64,000 nt of DNA from Prosapia bicincta. Its lineage: Eukaryota > Arthropoda > Insecta > Hemiptera > Cercopidae. Numbering within the stretch: the stretch's first letter is position 1; the number at the start of each line of letters is the position of its first letter. Positions 25,151 to 40,181 of this stretch are shown one piece after another. The position numbers and the translations under genes were made by a program. The notes under the pieces are model-generated. The model had not been told where the DNA came from and searched no databases. It worked only from the letters and a program-made list of their open reading frames with translations. The DNA lies in the NCBI GenBank assembly GCA_036971475.1, contig JBAIZL010000001.1, positions 97,390,350 through 97,454,349 on the forward strand, written 5' to 3'.

Positions 25151-27584
25151 GACGGAAATTACAGGAGACGAAAACTGCAAGGAACACATTTTCAAAATTA
25201 CTGTTCATAGCGGTAAATAAATCATAAAATGTAATAACTTAAAAAATATAAGTCTAAATTGATACTTCAGAGCTATGTTCCTCTTAAAATGTTACTCTGT
25301 GTACAAAATCGTCGATTTCATCGAGAGATCATCGTCCTCCTGTAAAACATTATGTAAAAGAAAAGATTACAATATGCGTAGAAATATACCAAATAAGAGG
25401 TATGTTCTCGACATAGGATATGAAAAAGATATTTCTAGAAGGAACGGATATGGTAGTGAAAATTGAAGACTTTATAAATACAGGCTCAACAGGAAAACAA
25501 CCATTACAAAGCCGAGGAAAATAAGAATTGTATTTATCTTGTAGAAAGAAGTAAGAAGTTTAAATAAAAACAAATACATACAAAAGAGAATACTTTTAAT
25601 TTTAACATGCAAACTATAAAAATATTGTATTGATTTGGCAAGCAAATTTAAATTTCTATGTAATCGAGTAAATATCTGTCACCAGGGGCCTCAGTATACA
25701 CAGTGGCTCCATGCTTTAATACAACTTGCCTCTTATACTACTTCGTTTCTTATCTTTAGACTTCTCTATCTGTAACTATAGTTAATATAAGTGTATCTCA
25801 TAGCCTAAGTCTTTTGAGATTTATTTAAATAGTTATTAGTTGTGCTTTTTTCTCATTGTACAATGTAAAATTTAGTCTGGTCTAAAATGTAAGCTTAGTA
25901 TTGTCAGATATACAGTGCATTAAATGCATTAAATTTTCTTCAAAGAATTGAGATAAAACTGAAATTGCTTTAAACAACTTTGAAGGTTAATAAAGAAAAC
26001 GTGCGTCCCAGAAGATCGTGCCTTGGATTTTAACTTAGGATTTCAAGGGTTAAGAAGACACTTGTAGTTATTACAAAACTCTTTAATCTTGCGCTTAGCA
26101 AATAAAATTTGGAAATTAGGACAACATTTCTTGCCACACTATTTGCTTTTAAGTATTTTAAAATAACTACCAGCGTCCATAAGGCCGGTTACACTGTAGA
26201 AGTGAATTCTTTATTTATTCACAGTTTATATATTTTTAAAGTATGAAGGTATATATGTCAAATAATTTAAGAACACTGTTAATGGTTGACTTGAAGAATG
26301 AGGAAAGTTCAAATTGAGAGTTGAAGGTAAGTTGAAGTGGTAGATGTCACTAATCAGTTTGAGCCTGTGATTATTTTGTTCTATAGAAGTTATTTGTTAA
26401 ACACTGGTACTAATGAATCGCGAATCAACGCTATCAGTTCTGTCTGTAGTTTCTGGTGGGAAAGGTTTCTGGTGGGAGAAGAGAAACATAGTATAGAGCC
26501 TCTCCTTCTGTAAGAAAATATCGATTCAGAACCTTTTGATGAACAAAATTCAGGTGCAGCTACTTAGTCTTTCACGATTAAAAAATGGAATGTCAAAGTC
26601 ACCGCAAATAGTCAAGTAAAGACTTCTAAGACATTTATTATCTTTGAGAATTCCAAGACTAAATATTTCATTGTATTTATAGAGATCCTCAAGAGTTGGT
26701 GGTTGGTTGGACTTCTGCCACTGTCTTCAAAAAATCCAACTCTACAATTTAGAGGTTTAAAACCTTAGTGAAGTCAATCAAACGTCAAGATAAATCTACC
26801 AATTCTGAAGCTGCCAATCAGAAAAGTAGACAGTGCCCAGGAATAAAACCAGGGCACTAGTCAGAAAAGTAGGGGTTTTAGTAACCCCAAACTTTATCTG
26901 GCGCGACAATGCCTAAGAGTTTAGATATGGGGGAACTTATATAGGGCTGCAACTGAGGACGGGCGTTTGACGTAATGCCAAAAGGTTATTTTTTTCGGTT
27001 GTAAGACGAAAGTGTTTTTACCCTGTTACAAACGTCAATATCTACATAAGTGTCGTTTTTTGCTAGCTTGAAACTCCAGGCAGCTTTAAAGTTACGGAGT
27101 TAAGCTGGGAACAGATTAGTTTGAGGCGGTTACAGTTCTTCGCCCCAGTGCGGTTTTTTGACCAGGACAACACCTAAAGCAACGTCTAGGTTAAATAGGG
27201 AAACGCCCCTTTTTGAGTTTATACTAGTCGCCTGAGTCTTGAGTGTGGTATTCTAGCAGGAGTAACCGCTTGAAGAGCAACGGCCATGAATCAACCTCTT
27301 CTATGGTAGAGCGACGATACATTACCGTAGTAAAATTCGCCACTACTGTAACTCTATTGGCTCGTCATGAATATTGCATTTGAAATGTACAGTAAGGATT
27401 CATCAAAACGTTTCTGGTTAATCTTCTAGTCTAATGAAACGCGTTGTTGCTGGTAGAATTGAGCGTATGCTGTACGAGTGTGAGGCGTGAATGTAAGGGG
27501 TTCTTACTAACTCGTATATTTCCATAGTGAGAGATTCAACAAAAAAAGCTCAGATATTTTGAAGGTTATGGAAGGTACATGATC
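25151..27584. other. AT-rich then GC-richer DNA, no gene identified
   Basis: 26840-27330 is clearly less AT-rich and may be an old transposon, but six-frame reading gave no recognisable domain and many stops. Confidence 0.35.
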
Positions 27585-27914
27585 GATTCACTCCCCACAT
27601 TACTCCCCACATTACTCCCACATTACTCCCCACATTACTCTCCACATTACTCCCACATTACTCCCCACATTACTCCCACATTACTCCCTACATTACTCCC
27701 CACATTACTCCCCACATTACTCCCACATTACTCCCAACATTACTCCCACATTACTCCCCACATTACTCCCCACATTACTCCCACATTACTCCCACATTAC
27801 TCCCCACATTACTCCCACATTACTCCCCACAATACTCTCACATTACTCCCACAGTACTCCCACATTACTCCCCACATTACTCCCACATTACTCCCCACAT
27901 TACTCCCACATTAT
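27585..27914 (+). repeat. Minisatellite of CACATTACTCC(C)(C) units
   Basis: About 26 tandem copies of a 12-13 base unit with small variants (CTCTC, ACAATACTC, ACAGTACTC). The open frame across it is a by-product of the repeat. Confidence 0.95.
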
Positions 27915-28667
27915 GTGGTAATATAATTGTTTATTTGAACTCCACATTGACAAATTCTTAACACAATACAATTAAAACCGGTCAATTCCGACAATACAGA
28001 TATCAACATCACATAATATAATAAAAATCGAAGATAAACAAATTTAATGGCGGATTGTAGAATAAAAAGTGGAGATATAATTAAAAAAAAGTTGATATTG
28101 ACAAGATATTAGAAAACTATGAAAAAACGCTCCAAAAGACCAACTATGTGTCTCTTATTCTGCTTTATCCATACGAGATAATCGTTTTTAGACTTACTAA
28201 AAGAAAAAGAGACAACCTACAAATATCATGGATTTAATAACCGAGGTGGGAACGATGAGAAATAACAGAATTCATCATTAAATAAAGAAAAAAGCTGTGT
28301 AATATATACAAGTGTGTAAGAATTACTTTGTCAATTTTGATCACATAATTCCTCATCTCAAAATAAACAAAAGTAATTTTATATACTATAGGAATAACTT
28401 GCTACTCTTTCAGCCTGCTGTCGGTCAATGTTTTTCGAAAATCTAATCTTTGATGACAAAAAATATCGAATTCAAACTTTGAAAAAATGCTATTTCTACC
28501 AACACCCCCTAAATAAATTTAGACTAACATTACTTATGGTTTCAAAATATCGGGCATAGAATTCTTTCTAGTTTATTTTTCTAAAACGTGCAGTTTTTGT
28601 GCCAATATATTGGTTTTCTGACAATATATTTATTGATATCTGTTTGCAAAAAAAAAAAAAAACACTA

Positions 28668-28745
28668 CTTACTGACTCGTTTCACGCTACACCAGTGCAT
28701 TGTTCAATGCTATGAGTCATGGACAAGACTGAACATGACAAGAAC
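28668..28745 (-). mobile_element. PLE-like 3' end fragment, copy 2
   Basis: Second copy of the dispersed repeat at 13996-14075. The minus-strand core is CACTGGTGTAGCGTGAAACG. It adjoins an A-rich run at 28648-28663. Confidence 0.5.
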
Positions 28746-30687
28746 GTCTGCTGGAAAATATTAGTAAGTAGTGATTATTTTCCAAGAGATATCGAGAAAT
28801 ATAATTAATTACACTAAATATAATACAATATACTAATTTAATAACCTTTTCTGGAAACTCAGTTTATGAATATTATTATTTGAGGTATTTACAAGTAAAT
28901 TATTTTAGATCACGTTTATTGATCTGTAACAAATATCAATTTAATGAAAATGCAATGGTTTTAATGCCTCTTAAACACAGGGTATTTATTTTAACGTGAG
29001 AAACATCATTTGAAGTTTGATAAAGTAATTCATAAACATTCCATACAATAAACTAGATTTTATTAAAGGTTCTATAGTAAATAATAACAATTAAATTTTT
29101 ATTATTTACATTCTACATGCAAGAATAATTATTCGTTTCATAGGAATATATTTAACTAATTGCTATAGTTAATATCAAAGTTTTATATTTACCACTGCTT
29201 GTTTGTTGTCAACAATCACTTTAAAGGGTGTGTAGTCTTGAACAAAGTTCTTTAAGTAGCCTCTTTTTCAGAAAATCTGTGGTCTTCCTCTAACCAAGCG
29301 AGTTAGCCTCAGGTGGCCCAGTGTTGATTGCTTTCCAAGGTGCCACATAGATCCAATTAGTGGCCCGGCTCAAAACCAATTTAGTTCAATCTGAAATCCC
29401 AACGACTGTGGAAAAGTCGACAACCCTATTGGACAAATGAGTCGCCTCCTTTTTTCTTATAAAAGCATCAAAGACCTTTTAACGTATTTTGCCAATATAC
29501 GACAGAGAATTAAGGCCAAAATAGATAGTTAATTTGATAAAAACGGATATTAAAACATAATTATCTCAACCCTCTATTACTCTCCCACTCTTTCCCTCTC
29601 CCCCACTCTCTCTTTCTCTCGCTATGTGCATGAGCACACGCGAGGGTGTGAGTGTAATTGCGATTATGTTTTGTTCTAGTTTTTCTTAATACCTTCTTTC
29701 AATTTTAATGAAATTGCTAAAGTAATTTAATCATAAACCATTCATTCAATGAAGTATCACAACTATCAATAAAAGTAGTTTTAAAAAAACAAAAAACGTA
29801 TTTAAAAGATTTGATCTAATCACTAATAAAAATACACAATAATCTGTACAAATGCCAGTTTAACTAATTTAATGGAAAATTAAGGGAAATAGAAAATCCT
29901 ACACTATTTAGAACATTTTAAGAACCATCATCAACATATCCTACTTAAAAGAATCCATGGATCTAATAGAGCGGCGGTTACCCGTAAGGCCACAAAAAGT
30001 CAAGTACTACCAATAATAAGACTAAAGATGCTGAGTAAATATTAAACATTTCATGAAATTAAACTGAAACGTGGTTTTTATGGTTGTTTCATTTTAATGA
30101 TATAAGGTTTTCAAGAAGCATGGGCCAATTAAAAGGGTTTGAGAATTCGACATTTTATGAAGTTATTAACATTTTCAGTACAGAAAATTATTCAGGCTAA
30201 AAATACTTCAATTTATTGCATCTGTGATTTATGGTTTGAGATTTGATTGAATCAAATTGCTTCAAGCGAGTTGAAAAATAAATTTAAACTGGTCAGGCCC
30301 ACCGGTGTAAATAGTCTAGAGTCCCCATTGGGTAATGTAGCCATATCTTGGGTAATGTAGGCCTACTTTTACTCTCTGGAATTTTATGGCCTAACAAACT
30401 GAAAACTAATTAAATATTAATTTCTATAAGCAAAAACTATTTTTGCAGTATTGTAATTTTCTACTAATAACTTAAAACAAGCATTTGTTCAAGATGATCT
30501 AATCATAAGCTTTTTAAAAATAAACAGTTTCAACTCACCGTTTTTAAAAATTCAATCCAATATTTCATTTTAAAGGTTTTATAGGAAAGGAAGGCCTACA
30601 GTTGAATCCAGATTAAGTAAAGTCTAAAATTAAAAGATAATACATTTTGAAATTATTTCTGGTAGTTAAATTTTAAATTAAAATGTC

Positions 30688-30760
30688 CTTCTGTAATACA
30701 TAAATGTTTGTTCTACTATATAACTTCTGTAATACATAAATGTTTGTTCTACTATATAAC
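30688..30760. repeat. 36-bp perfect tandem duplication
   Basis: CTTCTGTAATACATAAATG...ACTATATAA occurs twice, at 30688 and 30724, with no differences seen. Confidence 0.9.
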
Positions 30761-31282
30761 GTTTAAAAATTGAAATATCCGGGGAAATGAACGCGTACAA
30801 ATCAAGAGCGGCTGGAATCTGGCGTCGGCTGAAATATGCAGCCATTTATTCCATTCCCGTCACTTATCTAATGTATTGTACTGCATTGGAACGAATGGTT
30901 CTGTCCGTCTTCTCATCGCCATGTGCGAAATTAATCCATTATTTTATCTTAAACAGGTATTGTTTCAGATATTTGTGTAATTTTAATTAAACAAATTTAT
31001 TTTTAATAAAATTACGAAGGATTATGTAAGCGATAAATTTGCAATACATTCATTATTTTATTACAAAATAACGGAATAATTCAATGTATTATGGTTTTTC
31101 CTGACTTCTTTTTATCATTGGGACCATAGGAACAGTTAAAAGAGGCAATGTTATAATAATCGTAAAATTATTATTGACCAGTTACTCGACTAATAAATTA
31201 ATTGAATAATAAAAATATATTATTATTTAAAATAATATATCAGTTACTAGACTAAATGTTCTAAACAAAGTTGATGTATATA

Positions 31283-31285
<3 letters not shown>

Positions 31286-31331
<46 letters not shown>
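31286..31331. repeat. (TA)n microsatellite
   Basis: About 23 TA units. Confidence 0.95.
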
Positions 31332-31337
<6 letters not shown>

Positions 31338-32440
31338 TTAAAAGTTATTTAATGTCTTACCATTATATTGTATTATGCTTACCTTACATTTCTAATAGTC
31401 ACACCTTTAGGTTTCTAAACAATAAAAGAATCATATAAATGTATTATCACCTACATCTATTCATCTGGCCTCCAATTCTTACAAATTATACCGGACTACA
31501 ACAATATGATGCAGTGACAAAGATTGAATGCATAACTAATACTACAGTCACTATAAAAGTTCACTCTTGAGGCTTTATGTTCTTAATACTATAAAGTTTA
31601 AAAAGTCAATGTTTGACTGCTCTTACATTCGGGTCGTTATTATGGAATATTCTATAAAGTAAAATGTGGTGAAAAAAGATACATTTATTTTTATAAAGTC
31701 AATCACTTTATATTTGTTCTGAGTTTACTAAATTACAAAAATCTCTGTTGGCTGAATCTAATATAATAAAGTGTCTACTTAGTGTTTGCGCTCCTATAAT
31801 TCACTCATTGCTAGCGGTTACCTTATTTACTTCACGTTTACACCATAATTAACATTATTTCCCTATTTTCTTTAATATCTGCCTACTACATTACTCGTCG
31901 CCCTTTTAGAATTTCTATACATAAATAGCTAATACATTCCTTTTACAATTTCCTTAACTCTTCTAAACAAATTAACCCCTTTTATAGATTTTCTTGCATA
32001 TCTTGTACCCTCTAAATATGGTTGCACCTATCTGAAGCTCCCCAAACTTAGTCCTTTTCCCCGATAGTTTTAGCTTTTAAGAACAAGCATAACATCCCCT
32101 CCTATGTATTTCAGCCAATCAGACTCAACTTTTCTAACAATCAACATAACATTCTGCCAATGATTTCTGATAACTCCATACGTTCTCACGCTGTAACACG
32201 TGTAATTTTCCCATGCTTTCCTTGGTTTTACCGAAATACTTAAACCTTACTAACAGCTGCAGCTTTTTTTTTGGCAACGGGTCTCCAAGACTGGTTTATT
32301 ACACCAACCGAAATATAAAATGATTGAGCCCTCTTTGTCGGTCTTTTAGTATGCTACCCTTGTCGGTCCTTCCTCATTTCTAATTCTGATCATTATTTTG
32401 AATATAACGAGCTTTATAATTTATGCTTCAAATGACTATG

Positions 32441-32441
<1 letters not shown>

Positions 32442-32495
<54 letters not shown>
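32442..32495. repeat. (TA)n microsatellite
   Basis: About 27 TA units. Confidence 0.95.
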
Positions 32496-32500
<5 letters not shown>

Positions 32501-32838
32501 ATCATTCTCAGTAACTAACTGAGAGTCAACGTAGAGTCGCAAATATAAAAGGTAGAAGTTAGAAATTTTCAGGGTATATTCCATTCATAACATAGAAGAA
32601 GGAATTTGGTAAAATGTTGATTTTAAAGGCCAAAAATTGCAAAATTTTAAAACTTGCATTATTATACATGATTTCTTCATGCATGTGAATACAATTGTAT
32701 ATATTTTAGGTTAAATTTAATAATAACTATGTAGTCCTATTTCATATTCATTATTTATTATTAGTTGTTTTTTAATTTAGTAAATTAACATATAGTGTAA
32801 CAATAGAGTAGAGTTCGGGCGAACCTTCGCGACGCGTT

Positions 32839-32982
<144 letters not shown>

Positions 32983-34807
32983 ACTCCTATATTTTGTAAC
33001 AAAAAAATAATTGGTTTTAAACTTTATTAATAATTATTCTGCTCTTTAATACTTTTCAACGTAAAAAAATTATAAACTCAATTCCTTTTTAAATACAATT
33101 TATTTATATTTGAATAGTTTTAGAACATTTTGAATATCTAAAACAATAGTTCATTGTTTATATTAAACCCATATTTCATTTCAAAATTAAAATATGTTTT
33201 TAAAAAACATCAATTTCCATTTCTTAGACATAATTTTAATAATGAAAGCTATATAAATTCTAACCTAAATTTTAAACTCATTTAATTTACGTTTGTATGA
33301 TTCTATGTTCTTATTGAGGCAAATACATTTTATTATATAAATTCTGATTGTTATGTAAATATTGAATTTAAGACATTATACATAGTATCATATAAAAACA
33401 AAACTTAAAAAACACAATTTTAAAGGTTTTTTTCATATAATATTTGATAATATAGAATATAATTTTTCAATCTTTTGCTCATCTGAACACTATCGTATAT
33501 TTTTGTAAGTTAATAGCCATATTAACGCAAACCCAAAATTAATTTTTTTTTTTTTTTGTATTTATGGTAATGTAGACAAAATAAATATATACGGATTCTT
33601 GGTTAAACAAGATTTATAATTCGATAAACCCCATTTTCATTAGTTATTTATTTATTACATTTAACATGTACGCGGCTGCATGGAAAAAAATCTTAACCCG
33701 AATAGATGCTGAATGTAATTTATCACATAGTTTTCTTAATAACTATAAAATAATTATTATAATTGTTAAAAAACCATTTTCAAAATTAAGTAACCTAATT
33801 AATGACATCATATTCATGGTAGCAAAGTTATCACTGCTAAATGGTCTCCTGAAATTTTTTTTAATTTCGTTACCTATATAAGAAAATATTGTAAATTTTA
33901 TTTCAAAATAAAGTAAATGAAATTTTGCTTCCATGTATCCAGATAATGATATCTACGACTCCAATGACGTCATAAGTGTATTAGCCGATAGCCCATTCCA
34001 AAGAGTTTTACTGTTATTGCTAGACACCCTTATATTTTATTATGTCATTGTTATGTCATAGCAGCTTCTTGTTATCGTGTTTTGTCAATCTCATTTAATG
34101 GTGTATCATGTTTAAAACGAAACTTGTCTTGACAATATCGAGCAACCTTTGTTTCAAAAAAAAAAAAAAAAATTAATCGTCTACTTTATGCACCCGTATA
34201 AAATTAATTTCAAGAAATAAAATTTCTCCCTTCATCTTTGTATTTCAAGTGAGTTGAAACCCCTCACTTCAAAGGAATCTACGTCTGTGTTCTGGAATGT
34301 TCCACCTACTAAGGTACTTGTTTCAACACTCAAGTTTTGCTTGAGTGGATATCTTTTTTCAGTAAGATTTAAACGGAAAATCATAGGTCTAAACCTTATT
34401 TATTTATCAATATTTTATTTTGTAGGCTATTAAAATCTATTTCAATTACCACTAAATACGTAATTAATAATAGACAAATTTAATTACAAAAACCACTGAA
34501 TATTAATTTTACATATGATTGTTTAATATTACAAAACTCGATTTAAAAACCAGTGAATATTTATTACTAAAAAACTCCAGTCAATTCTGTCCCACTAATT
34601 TTACTAGGAAAAACAATCAGTAATAAATTGGTTTTCGAAATCCCAGATATGAAGGATGATTTGAAGCAGGGGAGATTTGAAACTTTTTAAATTCATAATT
34701 ATTAATAGCTATTTCAAATAACAGCTGGAAAATAATTTTGTAAAACTATTGCTGCGTATTGTTTCTCCGAAAAAAGGGATGTATTAAACATGACAATAAT
34801 GTCAGAT

Positions 34808-36824
<2,017 letters not shown>

Positions 36825-36876
<52 letters not shown>

Positions 36877-36906
36877 ATCCATCTATCTATCTATCTATCT
36901 ATCTAT

Positions 36907-36980
<74 letters not shown>
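36825..36980. repeat. (CT)n(ATCT)n(TA)n compound microsatellite
   Basis: CT run to about 36871, then ATCT tetramers to about 36908, then about 35 TA units up to the inverted PLE ends. Confidence 0.95.
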
Positions 36981-36982
<2 letters not shown>

Positions 36983-37013
36983 TGATACGTATTCCTTCAC
37001 GGATGGAAATATA

Positions 37014-37252
37014 TGATGAATAGTTACTATCTGGAGTACATCCGTTCATTCTGCAGTCCATAAATTCGCAGTTCCGACGTTTCGCTAGAATCACATCCAG
37101 CATTGACGAGGTGAACCCAACAACAAAATCGCTCTTCTACTGTTGTTGGGTTCACCTCGTCATTGCTGGATGAGATTCTAGCGAAACGTCGGAACTGCGA
37201 ATTTATGGACTGCAGAATGAACGGATGTACTCCAGATAGTAACTATTCATCA
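37014..37252. mobile_element. Inverted pair of PLE 3' ends
   Basis: Two ~112-base arms (37014-37125 and 37141-37252), near-perfect reverse complements, separated by about 15 bases. Each arm matches the 3' region of the PLE at 8717-8870, including the GAAACGTCGG motif. The left flank is a long (CT)n(ATCT)n(TA)n tract. No protein-coding PLE sequence is present. Confidence 0.85.
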
Positions 37253-37633
37253 ACAATGTTCTCTTTTTATGTTTTTATGAAAGAATTGAATTGGTTTATT
37301 TATGAAATTTGTATGTCTTTGTAGTAAATTTACCAATAAATATAAGGATGCAGGTGCTATAAATTTAAGGAAATAAATGTAACTAATGTATTAAATTAAT
37401 CCTTCTTTTACATATTGTGATACAAAGAAATATCTAGAAATACTCAACACTCTGTATACTCGTATGCAATACATAATTATGCAGAAAACGTACTTATAAA
37501 AGATGAAATATGTAATACTTTAATTTCCTAATAATGTATAAAAAAGGAAATTAATTTTAGCGTGTGTATATTCCTCTTTTTAAAAATAGTTATTAATTGA
37601 TGTATTGTAACAATTAATCAGTTGACACGTTAT

Positions 37634-37726
<93 letters not shown>

Positions 37727-39954
37727 TATATATATCAAGATGTTGTTTTGTCAGGTGGTGAATAATTTTCTAAAACATAGCAACAGAATTTAGAGAGGAC
37801 AATATTATTTAATGATAGCGATGACTATAATAATAATAATAATATTGTTTATTAGATGTAGCTATAAGTAAAAAAAAAAAAAATATCCTTTAGCTTCAGA
37901 ACTTCAAAATTTAAAAAAACGAAAGAATCAGAAACAATTATTATGTTCAAGTTGTAAAATGTCTTTTTAAAAAGTACACACACAGCACTAAATGCAAAAT
38001 ATATAAATAAATTTAGAAACATAAGGTAACCGTTCATTTATATTGTTCCATTGACTTTATCCCTTATTAAATGAATACTCAGGAACTTAATTACTTACTT
38101 ACTTGTTTGTATACTGGCTTTTTTTTTAAAGTTAGACTGGCGTCTCTTTCGGTGACTAAATTATTTCCGAAAGTCGGTTCACAAAAATACTATTACATTT
38201 CGGTTTTTATTACTGACTTTCGTTTTAATAATTTCAGTCTAACGGTTACAAATTAATAAAAAGTCGGAATTATAAATCCAGCGAATATTTATAATAGATT
38301 TGTATTTAATAATTAAAGGTAAAGTAAATGAACAATATTTAGGTATTGAGTCCTTAAAATAATGTTGACACTATGAAAAATATAAAATATATTCTTAGTG
38401 TGTTTTTGCAATCATAATACAAGCCTATACTATATGTGGTTGAAGAATATTCAAATGTAAATTTTCCGAAAGCACAAAAGGTTTCAACTGTGTGAAATTG
38501 GTGTTTCACATTTGTAAAATTGATGAAAAACGATCCCATTTTCTATTTTTACCTTTTTATTAGCTATAAAAACGATCCCATAAGCATATTTTTAAGGGAC
38601 TATTCACTTGAAATAATATAATCTACTCTATGGAAAAAAAATGTAAATAGTGTAACAATGGTTGCAAATACGTTTTTAGTTAAGGATTTTAAAAAACTTT
38701 AAATAATGTATATTAAGATTTTTCAATTGACTATATCTACATATAACATCCATGCTTATAAAATTGCTGTAGTCATCCAAAATATTTTAAAATTAATCAT
38801 TATATCCCTATGAGCGATTCCATTTTATTTCTCCAGTAACATAACAAAAAAATGTTATTCTCCGCTCGTCTAAGACTTTGTCCATGAGTTGCCCCATTTA
38901 ATATACTTGATTTTAAATAAGACGAATTGGCACTTGCCAGATAAATGGTGAAGACATTTTTTATATACTGAAATATGTTTTGTGTATTTTTGGACTGAAT
39001 ATTTTTTTACTTTAGCACTGCGCTATAGATTTATAAATGCGTTATAAATTTGAATTACGGGGATTTTATCGGTGAAAAAATAACTTTATGTAACAGGTAG
39101 TGAAGTTAGATTTACATGTCTTGAATGGCAACACTGTTTACAAGATTATTGATAGAAGTAGAAATGAAAGGTGAGCTAGGACAGAATTTGTCCACGGCAC
39201 CGAACAAGGATTACACAGGTATTTTATCCTACACAAAGAAACATATTATTATCTGTAACATTCTGTACCATCTTAGATTGTTTTGCAAACGTTTTTGTAA
39301 CTCTCATTAGCTATCAGTATGCCTTCCATGTAGAGAGGCTTTGATAGGGGGCACTTCTAGGTAGTAGTATCCATAAGATGTTATTGAGCTGCTGTAATGT
39401 AACTAAACGTATGGTGTCAATAGTAATCAAACTTTATTATTCTGTTAACTTTTTACTATTAGTGGTATGATACAAAAGTAGTTGGCCATTACACTAGATT
39501 CTGCAGAAGAGTCTCAGAAGAGTCCAAACAACGTTTCGGATTTTACAGTTTCGAAAAACAGCAGAAGAAAAATGCTTATAGTTATATTTCAATTATACTT
39601 TAGAAATTTGGAAGCAATATACTAATAGATTATATTTACGTTTTTAGTTTTGAAAAACCGTTAACCAAAATATTTAAAGCATTGTTCAAAAACGCATTAG
39701 GATCCATATATTGTCTATTTAAAAGCCATTGTTATGCACAATTCAGTTATAACTAGCAGATGAGCAACACATTGATGATGACAGCTAGACTATTGAAACA
39801 TTTATCATATTAAAGTAAATTTTATTGTTATATTTATCAGATTTGATATATTTTATGTCTCCTGCCTATGTTATTCTTTCCAGCCTAGCCCTATGTAAGC
39901 ATTGAGTTATTTTCTGACATACAATTTCTTAGAGTGGTTTATTAATAAGGTTTC

Positions 39955-39955
<1 letters not shown>
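37253..39955. other. AT-rich DNA, no gene seen
   Basis: No supported features apart from the (CT)n(TA)n tract. CAGAAGAGTCTCAGAAGAGT followed by AACGTTTCGG near 39500-39540 hints at another PLE end. Confidence 0.35.
37639..37734. repeat. (CT)n(TA)n microsatellite
   Basis: About 15 CT units then about 30 TA with one break. Confidence 0.95.
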
Positions 39956-39996
<41 letters not shown>

Positions 39997-40027
39997 GTAT
40001 AAATATATATATATATATATATATATA
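39956..40027. repeat. (A)n(TA)n tract
   Basis: About 25 As followed by an interrupted TA run, at the left of the 40.1-kb palindrome. Confidence 0.9.
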
Positions 40028-40056
40028 AATATAAAATACGTTTTCTTGTTTAATAA

Positions 40057-40157
40057 TTTAAAACAACACAGGTTATTCAAATACAAGAATATTTATTATT
40101 TTATATCCAATAAAATAATAAATATTCTTGTATTTGAATAACCTGTGTTGTTTTAAA
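40057..40157. mobile_element. Perfect 47-base palindrome of the TA-bounded family
   Basis: Arms 40057-40103 and 40111-40157 are exact reverse complements around the 7-base spacer TATCCAA. The arm sequence (AACAACACAGGTTATTC...) matches the outer arms at 15455 and 43430. The hammerhead-like core is missing, as if deleted. It sits between (A)n(TA)n and (TA)n. Confidence 0.7.
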
Positions 40158-40181
40158 ATATATATATATATATATATATAA

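Larger units (their letters stand above)
27915..31285. other. AT-rich DNA, no gene seen
   Basis: A mixed-composition patch at 29270-29420 could be a SINE or transposon relic. The rest is AT-rich; the two small repeats inside are listed separately. Confidence 0.35.

Noticed and set aside
27585..27914. CRISPR-like array
   Set aside because: Units are contiguous 12-13 bases without unique spacers, in an insect nuclear context.
27579..27926. 115-codon frame of Pro-Thr-Leu-Leu-His repeats
   Set aside because: It is the translation of the CACATTACTCC minisatellite; the lack of stops follows from the repeat unit.
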